Assembly: GCF_005876955.1 (NCBI RefSeq) | Contig: NZ_SSCL01000008.1 | Coordinates: 62,001 to 126,000, forward strand | DNA: 64,000 bases | Direction: 5' to 3' | Origin: Sinomonas gamaensis | GTDB lineage: Bacteria > Actinomycetota > Actinomycetes > Actinomycetales > Micrococcaceae | Shown here: one piece after another, positions 55,486 through 64,000 of the stretch | Position numbering within the stretch: position 1 is the stretch's first letter | How the letters are laid out: each line of letters opens with the position of its first letter | The notes under the pieces: model-generated | What the model saw: the letters and a program-made list of their open reading frames with translations, nothing else | What the model was told of the DNA's origin: nothing | Database searches by the model: none | Made by a program: the position numbers and the translations under genes

Positions 55486-57261
55486 ATGCGGGCCATCATC
55501 CTGATGTTCGACAGCCTGAACCGTCACATGCTGTCGCCCTACGCGGACACGCTTGTGAACGCGCCGAACTTCGCACGGCTCGCGTCCAAAGCCGTGACGT
55601 TCGAGAACTTCTACGCGGGCTCGATGCCGTGCATGCCCGCCCGGCGCGAGATGCACACCGGCCGCTACAACTTCCTCCACCGCTCCTGGGGCCCGCTGGA
55701 GCCGTTCGACGACTCGATGCCGGAGATGCTCAAGCAGGCCGGTATCCACACGCACTTGGTCTCCGACCACCCGCACTACTGGGAGGACGGCGGCGCAACC
55801 TATCACCCGCGCTACACGACCTGGGAGTTCTTCCGCGGCCAGGAGGGCGATCCATGGAAGGGCGTCGTCCAACCCCAGGTCGAGGGCGGCGGCGACTGGC
55901 GCGCGGGCATGAAACGCCAGGACCTCGTCAACCGCTCCTACATGCCGACCGAGGCCGAGCACTCACAGACCCTCACCGTCGACGCCGGAATCCACTTCAT
56001 CGACACCAACCAGGCCGCCGACCAGTGGATGCTGCAGATCGAGCTCTTCGACCCGCACGAGCCGTTCTTCACCCACGACAGCTACAAGGCGCTGTACCCG
56101 CACGAGTACAGCGGTCCCGAGTTCGACTGGCCCGGCTACCAGCGTGTGACCGAGCCCGAGGAGCAGGTCGAGCACGCCCGCTATGAGTACGCCGCGCTGG
56201 TCTCGATGTGCGACAAGTCCCTCGGCCGCGTCCTCGACGCCATGGACGAGCACGACATGTGGAAGGACACCCTCCTCCTCGTCAACACCGACCACGGCTT
56301 CCTCCTCGGCGAGCACGGCTGGTGGGCCAAGTCCGTCCAGCCGTGGTTCAACGAGCTCGTCCACCTGCCGATGTTCCTCTGGGACCCCCGCACCGGGGGC
56401 CGGGACACCCGCCGCGGCGCCCTCGCCCAGACGATCGACATCGCCCCGACGATGCTCAAGTACTTCGGGCTCGAGCCGACGCCCGACATGCAGGGCCGGG
56501 ATCTCGCCGTCGTCCTCGAAGACGACACCAAAGTCAGGGAAGCCGCCCTCTTCGGTATCCACGGCGGGCACGTGAACGTCACCGACGGACGCTACGTGTA
56601 CATGCGCGCGGCCGCCGACGCCTCGAACACCCCGCTCGAGGACTTCACCCTCATGCCCACCCACATGCGCTCCCGCTTCACCGTCAAGGAGCTCGAGGCC
56701 TGGGAGCCCGCCGAACCGTTCACGTTCACCAAGGGCCTCCGCACCATGAAGGTGCACACCAAGTCGCTCATGAACCCGTGGTCCCACGGCACCTTGCTTT
56801 TCGACCTCGAGACAGACCCGCAGCAGGAGCACCCCTTGGAGGACGACGACGTCGAACTCCGCATGGTGCGCCTGCTCGCCGAGCTGATGCACACCTCGGA
56901 TGCCCCGGCCAGCCAGTTCGCGCGACTGGGACTCCCCTTCGACACGCCGCCCACCGAAGACCACCTTCTGGTGCGCCGTCAGGCCGAGCGCGCCTCGGCA
57001 GCCCTCGAGCTGCTGCCGCCGCTGGCCCACTTCCACGCCGACGGCTCGGTCCTGGAGATCCCGATCCTCGAACTCCTCCAGGACCCCGACCGCCGCACCG
57101 TCCTCGAGCGGCACCTCCCGCACCTCGTGGCCACCGAGCTGGTCAACATCCCCGCCCAGCTCACGCTCTACCAAATGGCCCGCGTCACCCCGATCCCGCT
57201 CGTGACGCTCCGCGCCCTCGCTGAAGAACTCGCCCCCGTTCCGACCCCCGCTGCTCTCTGA
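55486..57261 (+). CDS. Type I sulfatase
   Basis: The product has 591 residues. The formylglycine signature C-x-P-x-R is present as GSMPCMPARREMHTGR, with Cys49 as the residue converted to formylglycine. Metal-binding D9 lies in LMFDSLNRH and later DTLLLVNTDHGFLLGEHGWW holds the second metal site. It hydrolyses sulfate (or phosphate/phosphonate) monoesters. No signal peptide is present, so it acts in the cytoplasm, which fits co-expression with a transporter. GGAAGGA precedes ATG. A formylglycine-generating enzyme is not in the window. Confidence 0.92.
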   Translation: MRAIILMFDSLNRHMLSPYADTLVNAPNFARLASKAVTFENFYAGSMPCMPARREMHTGRYNFLHRSWGPLEPFDDSMPEMLKQAGIHTHLVSDHPHYWEDGGATYHPRYTTWEFFRGQEGDPWKGVVQPQVEGGGDWRAGMKRQDLVNRSYMPTEAEHSQTLTVDAGIHFIDTNQAADQWMLQIELFDPHEPFFTHDSYKALYPHEYSGPEFDWPGYQRVTEPEEQVEHARYEYAALVSMCDKSLGRVLDAMDEHDMWKDTLLLVNTDHGFLLGEHGWWAKSVQPWFNELVHLPMFLWDPRTGGRDTRRGALAQTIDIAPTMLKYFGLEPTPDMQGRDLAVVLEDDTKVREAALFGIHGGHVNVTDGRYVYMRAAADASNTPLEDFTLMPTHMRSRFTVKELEAWEPAEPFTFTKGLRTMKVHTKSLMNPWSHGTLLFDLETDPQQEHPLEDDDVELRMVRLLAELMHTSDAPASQFARLGLPFDTPPTEDHLLVRRQAERASAALELLPPLAHFHADGSVLEIPILELLQDPDRRTVLERHLPHLVATELVNIPAQLTLYQMARVTPIPLVTLRALAEELAPVPTPAAL

Positions 57262-57310
57262 CCCACCCCGCGAAACCTCACATCCCTGCCAACGCAGACA
57301 GGACCACACC

Positions 57311-58660
57311 ATGGACCTTCAGACCAACGTGCCGCCAGCCGCTCCCGCCGAAGGCGAGGCGAAAGCCCGCCACGTGCCCCACCGCTGGCGGAACCTCGCG
57401 GTGCTCACCGGCGTGAGCATCGTCGACAACACCGAGGCCGGCCTCACCTCCACGATCTTCCCCTCGATCGCCGCGGCCCTGAAGCTGCAGAGCAGCCATC
57501 TCGGCCTGCTCGCCGCGCTCGGCAAGATCATCGGCGTGCCCGCAGGACCGGCCTGGACCTGGCTAGCAGGGAAGATCGGCCGGCGCAACACCCTCATCGC
57601 GATCACACTGACCGGCGGCCTGTTCGGTGCGGCAGCCGGCTTCGCCCAGGACTTCACACAGCTCCTGATTTTCAACGGGCTCATGTCCGCGGCGATGGTG
57701 GGCGGCGGCCCGATCGCCAACGCGATCCTCGCCGACTCGTTCGACGACGCCAATCGCGGCAAGGCCGTGGGCTACTTCTACGGGTTCATCAGCCTGGTGA
57801 GCTCGTTTGTCGGACCCGTGCTGGCACTGTTCACCGGTCTCTCGAATGGCTGGCGCTACGGCATGTGGACAATCGGCGGGATCTGCGTCCTCGCTGGCTT
57901 CCTCGTCGCGGCCCTGTACCGGGACCCGGGCATCGGTGCCGCGGAACGGCAGCTCGCCGACCTCTCGGAGAGCAAGCGCCACCTCTCACGCGTCACGGTC
58001 AAGTCCGTGCTCTCGATCATGAAGGTGCCCACGTTCGCGATCATGATGCTCTCCCGCCTCCTCTCAGGCCACCTGCTCATCGCGATCTTCGGCATCCAGT
58101 TCCTGGTCACCGAGCGGCACTTCACCAACGCCGTCGCAGCGACCGTCCTCATCCCGTTCGGTCTCGCCTACTTCGCCGGAACCGTGGGCGGCGGGTGGTT
58201 CCTCGCCCTCTTGGACCGCGCCGTGCCGCACCACGGACGAGTTGCCTACATTCAGGGCGCGCAGCTCTTCTTCGCGGCCGTCGCCTTCTTCGGGACGCAG
58301 TTCCACTATGACGGGATCGGCATCTACGCGATCTTCTGGGGCCTCATGGGCTTCGGCCAAGGGCTCAACCCGTCCGTGAACCGGTCCATTGTCGCGGCCG
58401 TCATCCTTCCCGAGCTTCGGGGTCAGGCGTTCGCGATCTTCCTCGCGATCTTCGAGACCATCGGCTGGGCCATCTTCTCGCTCGGTGCCGGCGCGCTCGC
58501 TGCGAGCCTCGGCATCCAGGCCGTGTTCCTGGGGACGCTCGTGATCCTCATGGTCATCAACGCCGTAGTGCTCACCGGCCTGTACGTGACGTACCCCCGC
58601 GACGTCGCGCGTGTCACCGACACCCTCGAGGCCCGGCGCCAGGAAGCCCTCGGGCTCTAA
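57311..58660 (+). CDS. MFS transporter
   Basis: The 449-residue protein has about twelve transmembrane segments and the MFS loop motif GPAWTWLAGKIGRRNTL between helices 2 and 3. The order padR-sulfatase-MFS suggests uptake of an organic sulfate ester for the sulfatase, or export of a product. It begins 49 bp after the sulfatase stop with an AGGA site. It is not assignable to a drug or sugar subfamily by sequence alone. Confidence 0.92.
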   Translation: MDLQTNVPPAAPAEGEAKARHVPHRWRNLAVLTGVSIVDNTEAGLTSTIFPSIAAALKLQSSHLGLLAALGKIIGVPAGPAWTWLAGKIGRRNTLIAITLTGGLFGAAAGFAQDFTQLLIFNGLMSAAMVGGGPIANAILADSFDDANRGKAVGYFYGFISLVSSFVGPVLALFTGLSNGWRYGMWTIGGICVLAGFLVAALYRDPGIGAAERQLADLSESKRHLSRVTVKSVLSIMKVPTFAIMMLSRLLSGHLLIAIFGIQFLVTERHFTNAVAATVLIPFGLAYFAGTVGGGWFLALLDRAVPHHGRVAYIQGAQLFFAAVAFFGTQFHYDGIGIYAIFWGLMGFGQGLNPSVNRSIVAAVILPELRGQAFAIFLAIFETIGWAIFSLGAGALAASLGIQAVFLGTLVILMVINAVVLTGLYVTYPRDVARVTDTLEARRQEALGL

Positions 58661-58682
58661 CAACTTCTGTTCCTCCCCCATC

Positions 58683-58738
58683 GCTTGCGCCGTCAGGTTT
58701 ACAGGGTGGGCGCACCCTGCAAACATGACGGCGCAAGC
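58683..58738. terminator. Large near-perfect palindrome between MFS and beta-glucosidase genes
   Basis: GCTTGCGCCGTCAGGTTT (58683-58700) pairs with AAACATGACGGCGCAAGC (58721-58738) with one mismatch. The 20-nt centre contains a second stem, CAGGGTG...CACCCTG. It may terminate the padR operon. It also lies 27 nt before the GH3 start, so it could be an operator for the beta-glucosidase gene. Confidence 0.6.
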
Positions 58739-58764
58739 AGAGAATTCCTCGCTAAGGACGGCCC

Positions 58765-61032
58765 ATGAATGCTTCGCCCGACTCCCATGCCGATAAGCTC
58801 GCTTCCCTGTCGTTGGAGGAGAAGGCGTCCCTGACTTCGGGGGCCGACTTCTGGAACACGAAGGCGGTCCCGGGGGCCGGGGTGCCGGGGATGCTGCTCA
58901 CGGACGGGCCGCACGGGGTGCGCCGCCAGGCCGAGGGCGATGACCATGTGGGCCTGAACGCGAGCGTGCCGGCCACGTGCTTCCCGCCCGCGGTGGCCCT
59001 GGGCTCGACCTGGGACCCGGAGCTGCTCCAGCGGATCGGGGCCGCGCTCGGGGAGGAGGCCCGTGCGGGCGGGGTGTCGGTGCTGCTGGGGCCCGGGATC
59101 AACATCAAGCGCTCACCGCTGGGCGGGCGGAACTTCGAGTACCTCTCCGAGGACCCCGTCCTGACCGGGGAGCTCGGGACCGCCCTCGTGGCCGGCATCC
59201 AGTCGAAGGGCGTGGGGGCGTCGCTGAAGCACTTCGCGGTGAACAACCAGGAGGCCGACCGGGTGCGGGTCAGCGCCGACGTGGACCCCCGGCCCCTGCG
59301 GGAGATCTACCTGCGGGGGTTCCAGAAGGTCGTCACCAAGGCCCAGCCCTGGACGGTGATGTGCTCCTACAACAGGATCAACGGCGTCTACGCCTCCGAG
59401 GACCCCTGGCTGCTCACCGACGTCCTGCGCGCCGAGTGGAGCCACACCGGCCTGGTGGTCTCGGACTGGGGCGCGGTCAACGACCGGGTGAAGGGCCTGG
59501 CCGCGGGGCTGGACCTGGAGATGCCCTCCAGCGGCGGCGCCACGGACGCCCAGATCGTCGAGGCCGTCAAGAACGGCGCCCTCGACGAGGCGGTGCTGGA
59601 CACCGCGGCCCGGCGGGTGCTGGAGCTGGCTGACCGCACCGAGGCCGCCCGGCGGGCCGGCGGGTCGTATGGCGCCGACGCGCACCATGCCCTGGCGCTG
59701 GAGGCGGCCCGGCGCAGCATCGTGCTGCTGAAGAACGAGAACAGCTTCCTGCCCCTCGACCCGCAGGCCGCGGGCCGGGTCGCGGTCATCGGCGAATACG
59801 CCCGCACCCCCCGCTATCAGGGCGGGGGCAGCTCTCTGGTGAACCCCACCAGGCTGGAGAACGCCCTCGACGCCATCACCGAGATCGCGTCCGGGGAGGT
59901 GGTCTTCGCCCCCGGCTACACCGCCGCCCAAGACGCCCCCGACAACGCGCTCATCGCCGAGGCCGTCGACGCCGCCCGCGCCGCCGACACCGTCATCCTG
60001 TTCATCGGCTCCGAGCTGGAGTCCGAGGGCTACGACCGCACCGGCATCGACCTGCCCGCCGCGCACCGGGCCCTCCTGGACGCGGTGCTGGAGGCGAACC
60101 CGTCCACCGCCGTCGTCCTCTCCAACGGCGGCGTGGTCCAGACCGCCGGCTGGGACCACAGGGTCCCGGCCATCCTGGAGGGCTGGCTGCTGGGGCAGGC
60201 CGGCGGCCCCGCCACCGCCGAAGTCCTCTTCGGGCTCGCCAACCCCTCCGGCCGGCTCGCCGAGACCATCCCGGCACGCCTGCAGGACACCCCCTCGTAT
60301 CTGGACTTCCCCGGCGAGTTCTCCCACGTCCGCTACGGCGAGGGCCTCTACGTCGGGTACCGGCACTACGACGCCCGCGACATCGAGCCCGCCTACCCCT
60401 TCGGCCACGGCCTCTCCTACACCGCCTTCTCCTATGCGAACCTCCTGGCGACGGCGGACGACGGCGGCGGCATCACCCTCCGCGTCGAGGTGACCAACAC
60501 CGGGGACCGGGCCGGGCACGAGATCGTCCAGGCCTACACCTCCCTCCCCGGGTCGGCGTTCGTGCGGCCCCTTCGGGAGCTCAAGGGCTTCGCCGCCGTC
60601 CACCTCGACCCGGGCGAAACCGAGACCGTCGAGATCCGGATCCCCCGCGAGGACCTGGCCGTCTGGCACCCCGTCCTCGAGAAATGGGTCCTGGAGGGCG
60701 GGGAGTACACCGTTGAGGTCGGGGCCTCCTCCCGCGACCTCCGCCAGACCGCCGTCGTCGGCCTCGACGGAGACGACCTCACCCTCCCCCTCGGCCCCGG
60801 CTCCACCCTCGAAGAATGGCTCGCCCACCCCACCGGCGGCCCAGCACTCAGTGCCATCCTCGAGGACGCCGCGGCCTCAGGGAACCAGCTCGCAGCCATG
60901 CTCACCGACCCCGAAGGCCGCGCCCTCATCGGAAACTTCCCCCTCAAACGCCTCGCCGCCTTCCCCGGCAGCCCCCTCACCCAGGACGCCCTCGGACGCC
61001 TCCTCAACGACGCGTCGGGAGATGTGCAATAA
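58765..61032 (+). CDS. Glycoside hydrolase family 3 beta-glucosidase-type enzyme
   Basis: The product has 755 residues. The N-terminal (beta/alpha)8 domain has KHFAVNNQEADR and the catalytic nucleophile Asp234 in LVVSDWGAVND. The (alpha/beta)6 domain follows (IGSELESEGYDR), then a C-terminal fibronectin-III-like domain (PAYPFGHGLSYTAFSYANLL; VTNTGDRAGHEIVQAY). It hydrolyses terminal beta-linked glucose or xylose units. No signal peptide is seen, so it is intracellular. It probably has its own promoter after the palindrome. GC content at third positions is very high. Confidence 0.93.
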   Translation: MNASPDSHADKLASLSLEEKASLTSGADFWNTKAVPGAGVPGMLLTDGPHGVRRQAEGDDHVGLNASVPATCFPPAVALGSTWDPELLQRIGAALGEEARAGGVSVLLGPGINIKRSPLGGRNFEYLSEDPVLTGELGTALVAGIQSKGVGASLKHFAVNNQEADRVRVSADVDPRPLREIYLRGFQKVVTKAQPWTVMCSYNRINGVYASEDPWLLTDVLRAEWSHTGLVVSDWGAVNDRVKGLAAGLDLEMPSSGGATDAQIVEAVKNGALDEAVLDTAARRVLELADRTEAARRAGGSYGADAHHALALEAARRSIVLLKNENSFLPLDPQAAGRVAVIGEYARTPRYQGGGSSLVNPTRLENALDAITEIASGEVVFAPGYTAAQDAPDNALIAEAVDAARAADTVILFIGSELESEGYDRTGIDLPAAHRALLDAVLEANPSTAVVLSNGGVVQTAGWDHRVPAILEGWLLGQAGGPATAEVLFGLANPSGRLAETIPARLQDTPSYLDFPGEFSHVRYGEGLYVGYRHYDARDIEPAYPFGHGLSYTAFSYANLLATADDGGGITLRVEVTNTGDRAGHEIVQAYTSLPGSAFVRPLRELKGFAAVHLDPGETETVEIRIPREDLAVWHPVLEKWVLEGGEYTVEVGASSRDLRQTAVVGLDGDDLTLPLGPGSTLEEWLAHPTGGPALSAILEDAAASGNQLAAMLTDPEGRALIGNFPLKRLAAFPGSPLTQDALGRLLNDASGDVQ

Positions 61033-61089
61033 GGCGCGGGCACATCCCCAGGAGAGGTGCCGGGGCCTCCGATCCTCCACAATTGCGGG

Positions 61090-61899
61090 ATGGGTGACCA
61101 TCTGCGCAGCGGAGAGGAGCTGGACCGGAAGGCGACGCTGAAGCGGCTCTCGGTCGCACTGGCGGTGCGCGGCGTCTTCGCGGGGGTCGGGTTGCTCGAG
61201 GGCGAAGCCGGCTTTGGCGATTTCGCCGCAAGCCCCTCCGCCGGAGAATTGCAGGAACACCGCTATTCGGTGCACGTCGAAGCAGTGATCACCAAGCTCG
61301 AGCAGGCCAATGGCCCGTACCAAATTCAGGCTTGCTTCACACTTTCGCGCGCCCTGGCCCTCGTCGCTGACCCGGAGAGCGCCATCGTCGAGTTCTACAA
61401 GCTCATCGAGCTGTACATCAAGCACCTCGCATGGACGGGCGCCCTCGACCCCGGGGCCGCGAAGAATGTCCTCGTCGACAAGATCATCTTCTCGAAGCGG
61501 GTCAAGGACAGCCTCAGGGTGCACAAGGTCCTCGACGAGGAGACGCTGGACTTGGCGTACCGAATGAAGGAAGTCCGGAACAAATTCATCGGCCACGGAG
61601 GAATGCGTCCTCCGCTCGGAGAGCTATTCGGGGATCCCGAGGGCTACGGGCAGCTCTTGGAAGGGTCGGCATTCAAATACGACGCGGACCTGAAATTCGG
61701 CTCGGACTTCTTCGAGCGCGTGCGGAATGACGTCATGCTGATGGCGACCTTCCTGTTCACCAAAATGCAGGGCATCGAGCCCTACGTCTGCGTCACGTCC
61801 GAACGGCTCGCCCACAGCAGCAAGCGTGTCATCGACGTCCTCACCCGCGCCGGGCGGTCTGGATCGAACCCGATCCAGACCTCTTCACCGCTTAGCTGA
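61090..61899 (+). CDS. Hypothetical helical protein with HEPN-like motif
   Basis: The product has 269 residues from ATG 61090. The central helices IVEFYKLIELYIKHLAW and DLAYRMKEVRNKFIGHGGMR carry an R-N-K-F-I-G-H (Rx5H) motif like the catalytic motif of HEPN RNases and HEPN-like nucleotidyltransferase partners. No Zn or nuclease motif is otherwise visible. An alternative start at 61057 has poor coding. It overlaps the next convergent gene by 8 nt. Could be an RNase or simply a helical protein of similar shape. Confidence 0.6.
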   Translation: MGDHLRSGEELDRKATLKRLSVALAVRGVFAGVGLLEGEAGFGDFAASPSAGELQEHRYSVHVEAVITKLEQANGPYQIQACFTLSRALALVADPESAIVEFYKLIELYIKHLAWTGALDPGAAKNVLVDKIIFSKRVKDSLRVHKVLDEETLDLAYRMKEVRNKFIGHGGMRPPLGELFGDPEGYGQLLEGSAFKYDADLKFGSDFFERVRNDVMLMATFLFTKMQGIEPYVCVTSERLAHSSKRVIDVLTRAGRSGSNPIQTSSPLS

Positions 61900-62482
61900 C
61901 CGGGGCAGGAACGACATAGGCGAGGTAATCGCCGTCGGCCACTTCGAAACCGAATTCCAAGCCGTACTTTGTCAGGGCGGTCTTCGCCGCTTCGTATTCA
62001 GGGCTGCCGGGAGCCGGCTCGCCGTCGACTTGGAGGGGCTTGGCCTGCTGGATCACCAGCCCAACGGAACGGCCGATCGCTCCGAGGACGGCACGCAGCA
62101 CGTCGTGCCCAATGTGTTCCCCACGGAATTCGGGAGCAATATCCAGAGTGGAAACGAACATCACGTCACGGCCGGCACTCTGTTCGAGCGCCTGGAGAAG
62201 ATCAGGGCGCCTCTGCACGAGCATCTCGGCCACGTCCTGCAGCTCTTTGCTGAACGCCTCGAGCAGGTCGACGCGGCCAGGTTCCGGCAGGATGTAGGCG
62301 ACCACCTGCCCTACTTGCGCATCGACATCGCCGTCAGCCAGATCGCCGTCGACCATCGCCGTGGTGACGTTGACCTCCCACAGCTGAGGGTAATCCTCGG
62401 GGGCTTCGTCAGGGACACCCGCGGAGACCATACGGCACTCAAGAATCAGGTCCTGCGGATCGAGCTTCTGCACTGAGACCAC
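61892..62482 (-). CDS. GNAT-like acetyltransferase family protein
   Basis: The 196-residue protein contains FVSTLDIAPEFRGEHIGHDV, which matches motif A of GNAT enzymes (strand, then RGxxIG acetyl-CoA loop and helix). The N-terminal half is acidic and unassigned. The rest of the fold is plausible, but the catalytic residues are not obvious, so it may be a degenerate member. Cytoplasmic. It is convergent with the HEPN-like gene. Confidence 0.6.
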   Translation of the reverse strand: MVSVQKLDPQDLILECRMVSAGVPDEAPEDYPQLWEVNVTTAMVDGDLADGDVDAQVGQVVAYILPEPGRVDLLEAFSKELQDVAEMLVQRRPDLLQALEQSAGRDVMFVSTLDIAPEFRGEHIGHDVLRAVLGAIGRSVGLVIQQAKPLQVDGEPAPGSPEYEAAKTALTKYGLEFGFEVADGDYLAYVVPAPVS

Positions 62483-62551
62483 CTGTTCGAAACGTCGGCA
62501 ACGGCTTCGATCCTATGCCGTCCCGCTGTGCTCGGCTACGGAGCAGCCGTC

Positions 62552-63682
62552 TCAGTTCGCCCCGCCACCGAACCTGACGACCTGCCGGATCACCTGCCCC
62601 GAGGCCAGCGCATCCATCCCCTCGTTGATCTCCTCGAGCACGATCTCGCGGGAGACGAGCCGCTCGAGCGGCAGCCGGCCGTCCCGCCAGAGTTGCTCGA
62701 ACACGGGGATGTCTCGCTTGGGCAGGGCCGAACCGAGGTAGCTGCCCACGATGGTCTGTGCCCGGGACGTCAGCTGGAGGGGCTCGATGGCGGCGGTGGC
62801 ACCCGGTGCGGGCAGCCCCACGGTCACCAGGGTGCCGCCGAGACCCACGAGTGCGAACGCCGTCTCGAAGGCCCGCGGGTGCCCGACCGCCTCGAGCACC
62901 ACGTCGGCCTCAACCCCATGCTGCGCTGCCTCCTCCGGAGTCCATGCCTCGTCCACGCCCCACTCGCGTGCCGTCGCCAGCTTGGACTCCTGCGCATCCA
63001 CCGCCACGACGCGACTTCCCACCGCGAGCGCCGTCAGCAGTCCCGCCATGCCCACTCCCCCGAGGCCGACGACGGCGACCGTCGACTCTGGCGTGATCCT
63101 CCCGGCGTTGAGGAGCGCGCCGCCCCCGGTGAGCACAGCGCAGCCGAGCAGCGCGGCGATAGCAGGCGGGACGTCGTCGCCCACGGGTACGACGGACCGC
63201 TCGTCGACGACGGCGTAGGTGGCAAAGCCGGACACGCCGAGGTGATGGGCGACGTCGTCCGTGGCTCGCCTGAGGTGACGCGACCCGGTGAGGAGGGTCC
63301 CCGCCGCATTCGAAGCGCTGCCCGCCGAACACGGCAGGCGCCCATCCGTCTGGCATGCGGGGCACTCGCCGCAGCGCGGCAAGAAGGTCATGACCACCCT
63401 CTGCCCCGTGCCCACCGACTCGACGTCCGGCCCCACCTCCTCGACGATCCCGGCAGCCTCGTGACCCAGCAGCATGGGCAGGGGGCGCGGGCGCGAGCCG
63501 TTGACCACCGAGAGGTCCGAGTGGCAGAGCCCCGCGGCCTCGATGCGGACGAGGAGTTCGCCCGGGCCCGGGCCGGCGAGCTCGAGCTCGTCGATCGTAA
63601 TCGGACGGCTCGTGGCGTACGGCGGCTCGGCTCCCGAGACGTTCAGGACGGCGCCGCGGATAGTTCGGGTCGAGTCCGGCAA
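62552..63682 (-). CDS. Zinc-dependent alcohol dehydrogenase (MDR superfamily)
   Basis: The 376-residue enzyme has the catalytic zinc ligands in GLCHSDLS and GHEAAG, the structural zinc cysteines in CGECPACQTDGRLPC, and the NAD(P) Rossmann motif VVGLGGVGMAG. The pattern is of class III-type or aryl alcohol dehydrogenases (formaldehyde or mycothiol-linked substrate possible). It oxidises an alcohol with NAD(P)+. Transcription is monocistronic as far as the window shows. The divergent gene at 63744 starts 62 bp away. Confidence 0.92.
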   Translation of the reverse strand: MPDSTRTIRGAVLNVSGAEPPYATSRPITIDELELAGPGPGELLVRIEAAGLCHSDLSVVNGSRPRPLPMLLGHEAAGIVEEVGPDVESVGTGQRVVMTFLPRCGECPACQTDGRLPCSAGSASNAAGTLLTGSRHLRRATDDVAHHLGVSGFATYAVVDERSVVPVGDDVPPAIAALLGCAVLTGGGALLNAGRITPESTVAVVGLGGVGMAGLLTALAVGSRVVAVDAQESKLATAREWGVDEAWTPEEAAQHGVEADVVLEAVGHPRAFETAFALVGLGGTLVTVGLPAPGATAAIEPLQLTSRAQTIVGSYLGSALPKRDIPVFEQLWRDGRLPLERLVSREIVLEEINEGMDALASGQVIRQVVRFGGGAN

Positions 63683-63743
63683 GGATCCTCCTTAGACGCA
63701 CCTATCGTTCCCTCGCGCAGTCTCGCATGGAAGACTCGCAAGC

Positions 63744-64000
63744 GTGACGCATCCGACCGACCTCTTCGGACAGCTGTTCGCCGCCGCCTTCGACGTCCTC
63801 AAGACCTTCCGGCCCCGCCGGCCCATCCACACCCAAGGCGTCCTGCTGTCGGGGACCCTCGAACGGCTGGGAAGCGGTGAGCCCTCTGCGATCGCGTTCC
63901 TCGACACGCCGGGCACCACCCCCGTATCGGCGCGGCTCTCGCGCTCGCTCGGGCTGCCGATTTCCTGGCCGGACATCATCGGCCTCGCCTTGCGCCTGCG
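63744..64000 (+). CDS. Partial gene of an actinobacterial hypothetical family (right edge)
   Basis: From GTG 63744 the frame is open to the window end: TDLFGQLFAAAFDVLKTFRP, RPIHTQGVLLSGTLERLGSG, VSARLSRSLGLPISWPDIIG. This N-terminal layout occurs in actinobacterial proteins often annotated as phosphodiesterase and related to heme-containing catalase-like folds, but the part seen is too short to decide. It is divergent from the alcohol dehydrogenase gene. Confidence 0.6.
   Translation, partial: MTHPTDLFGQLFAAAFDVLKTFRPRRPIHTQGVLLSGTLERLGSGEPSAIAFLDTPGTTPVSARLSRSLGLPISWPDIIGLALRL

Noticed and set aside
55963-60828. Antisense frames of 449 and 571 codons over the sulfatase and GH3 genes
   Set aside because: High-GC antisense shadows without motifs or starts.

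Overview
The window is high-GC chromosomal DNA whose codon use, gene families and operon style suggest an actinobacterium of the Arthrobacter/Micrococcaceae type. This placement is inferred from general features, not from a marker gene. The left 25 kb is a dense antiviral defence island. The middle (25-45 kb) is a patchwork of solitary nucleases, decayed duplicates, frameshifted genes and a phage-tail remnant. The right part (45-64 kb) is mostly ordinary chromosome with surface-polysaccharide, stress and sugar/sulfate-ester genes.

Defence island. On the minus strand, reading toward the left edge, lie a GHKL (MORC/MutL-like) ATPase, a DUF4420 PD-(D/E)XK nuclease and a Z1-domain P-loop protein cut by the window edge. 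Divergent from them is a C5-cytosine DNA methyltransferase. These four match the GHKL-type restriction-modification systems. On the plus strand after the methyltransferase come a 1552-aa sacsin/Hsp90-type GHKL ATPase fused to an SF2 helicase, a UvrD-like helicase, and a DrmA/DrmB pair (YprA-type helicase plus DUF1998 protein), the core of DISARM. The junctions are 4-bp overlaps or gaps of 1-13 bp, so this looks like one operon. No DrmC phospholipase-D gene, DrmD or DrmE is present. The GHKL-helicase and UvrD genes take their place, so I regard 3.9-16.5 kb as a non-canonical DISARM-like system and the main discovery candidate. It is followed by a MazG-like pyrophosphohydrolase overlapping a GIY-YIG/DUF2075 ATPase, a DUF6308 gene, a NERD-UvrD helicase, a large unknown helical protein, an unknown 193-205-aa protein and a DUF91/NucS-like nuclease.

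Middle region. An ADP-ribosylglycohydrolase-phosphatase fusion is split by a 1-nt frameshift, and a decayed copy of its phosphatase half lies 2 kb away. A secreted protein overlaps a small membrane protein. Next come a second solitary nuclease, a hexapeptide acetyltransferase, a glycosyltransferase (with a close paralogue at 51.9 kb), a frameshifted collagen-like phage tail protein coupled to an unknown protein, a NERD pseudogene (with an intact paralogue at 43.4 kb), a DUF429 protein, a YoaK-like membrane protein, and a Upf1-like helicase-nuclease broken at an A5 run. At least five genes here carry single-nucleotide frameshifts. That means either neutral decay of accessory genes or a run of sequencing errors.

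Right region. It carries a lipoprotein, a fatty-acid desaturase behind a strong cspA terminator, cspA, a possible ADP-ribosyltransferase-fold protein, a family 2 glycosyltransferase, katG, two small membrane proteins, the second glycosyltransferase with an acyltransferase-3 gene, and a padR-sulfatase-MFS operon preceded by a 12-bp dyad that is a probable PadR operator. After these come a GH3 beta-glucosidase, a HEPN-like protein, a GNAT-like protein, a zinc alcohol dehydrogenase and a partial gene at the right edge.
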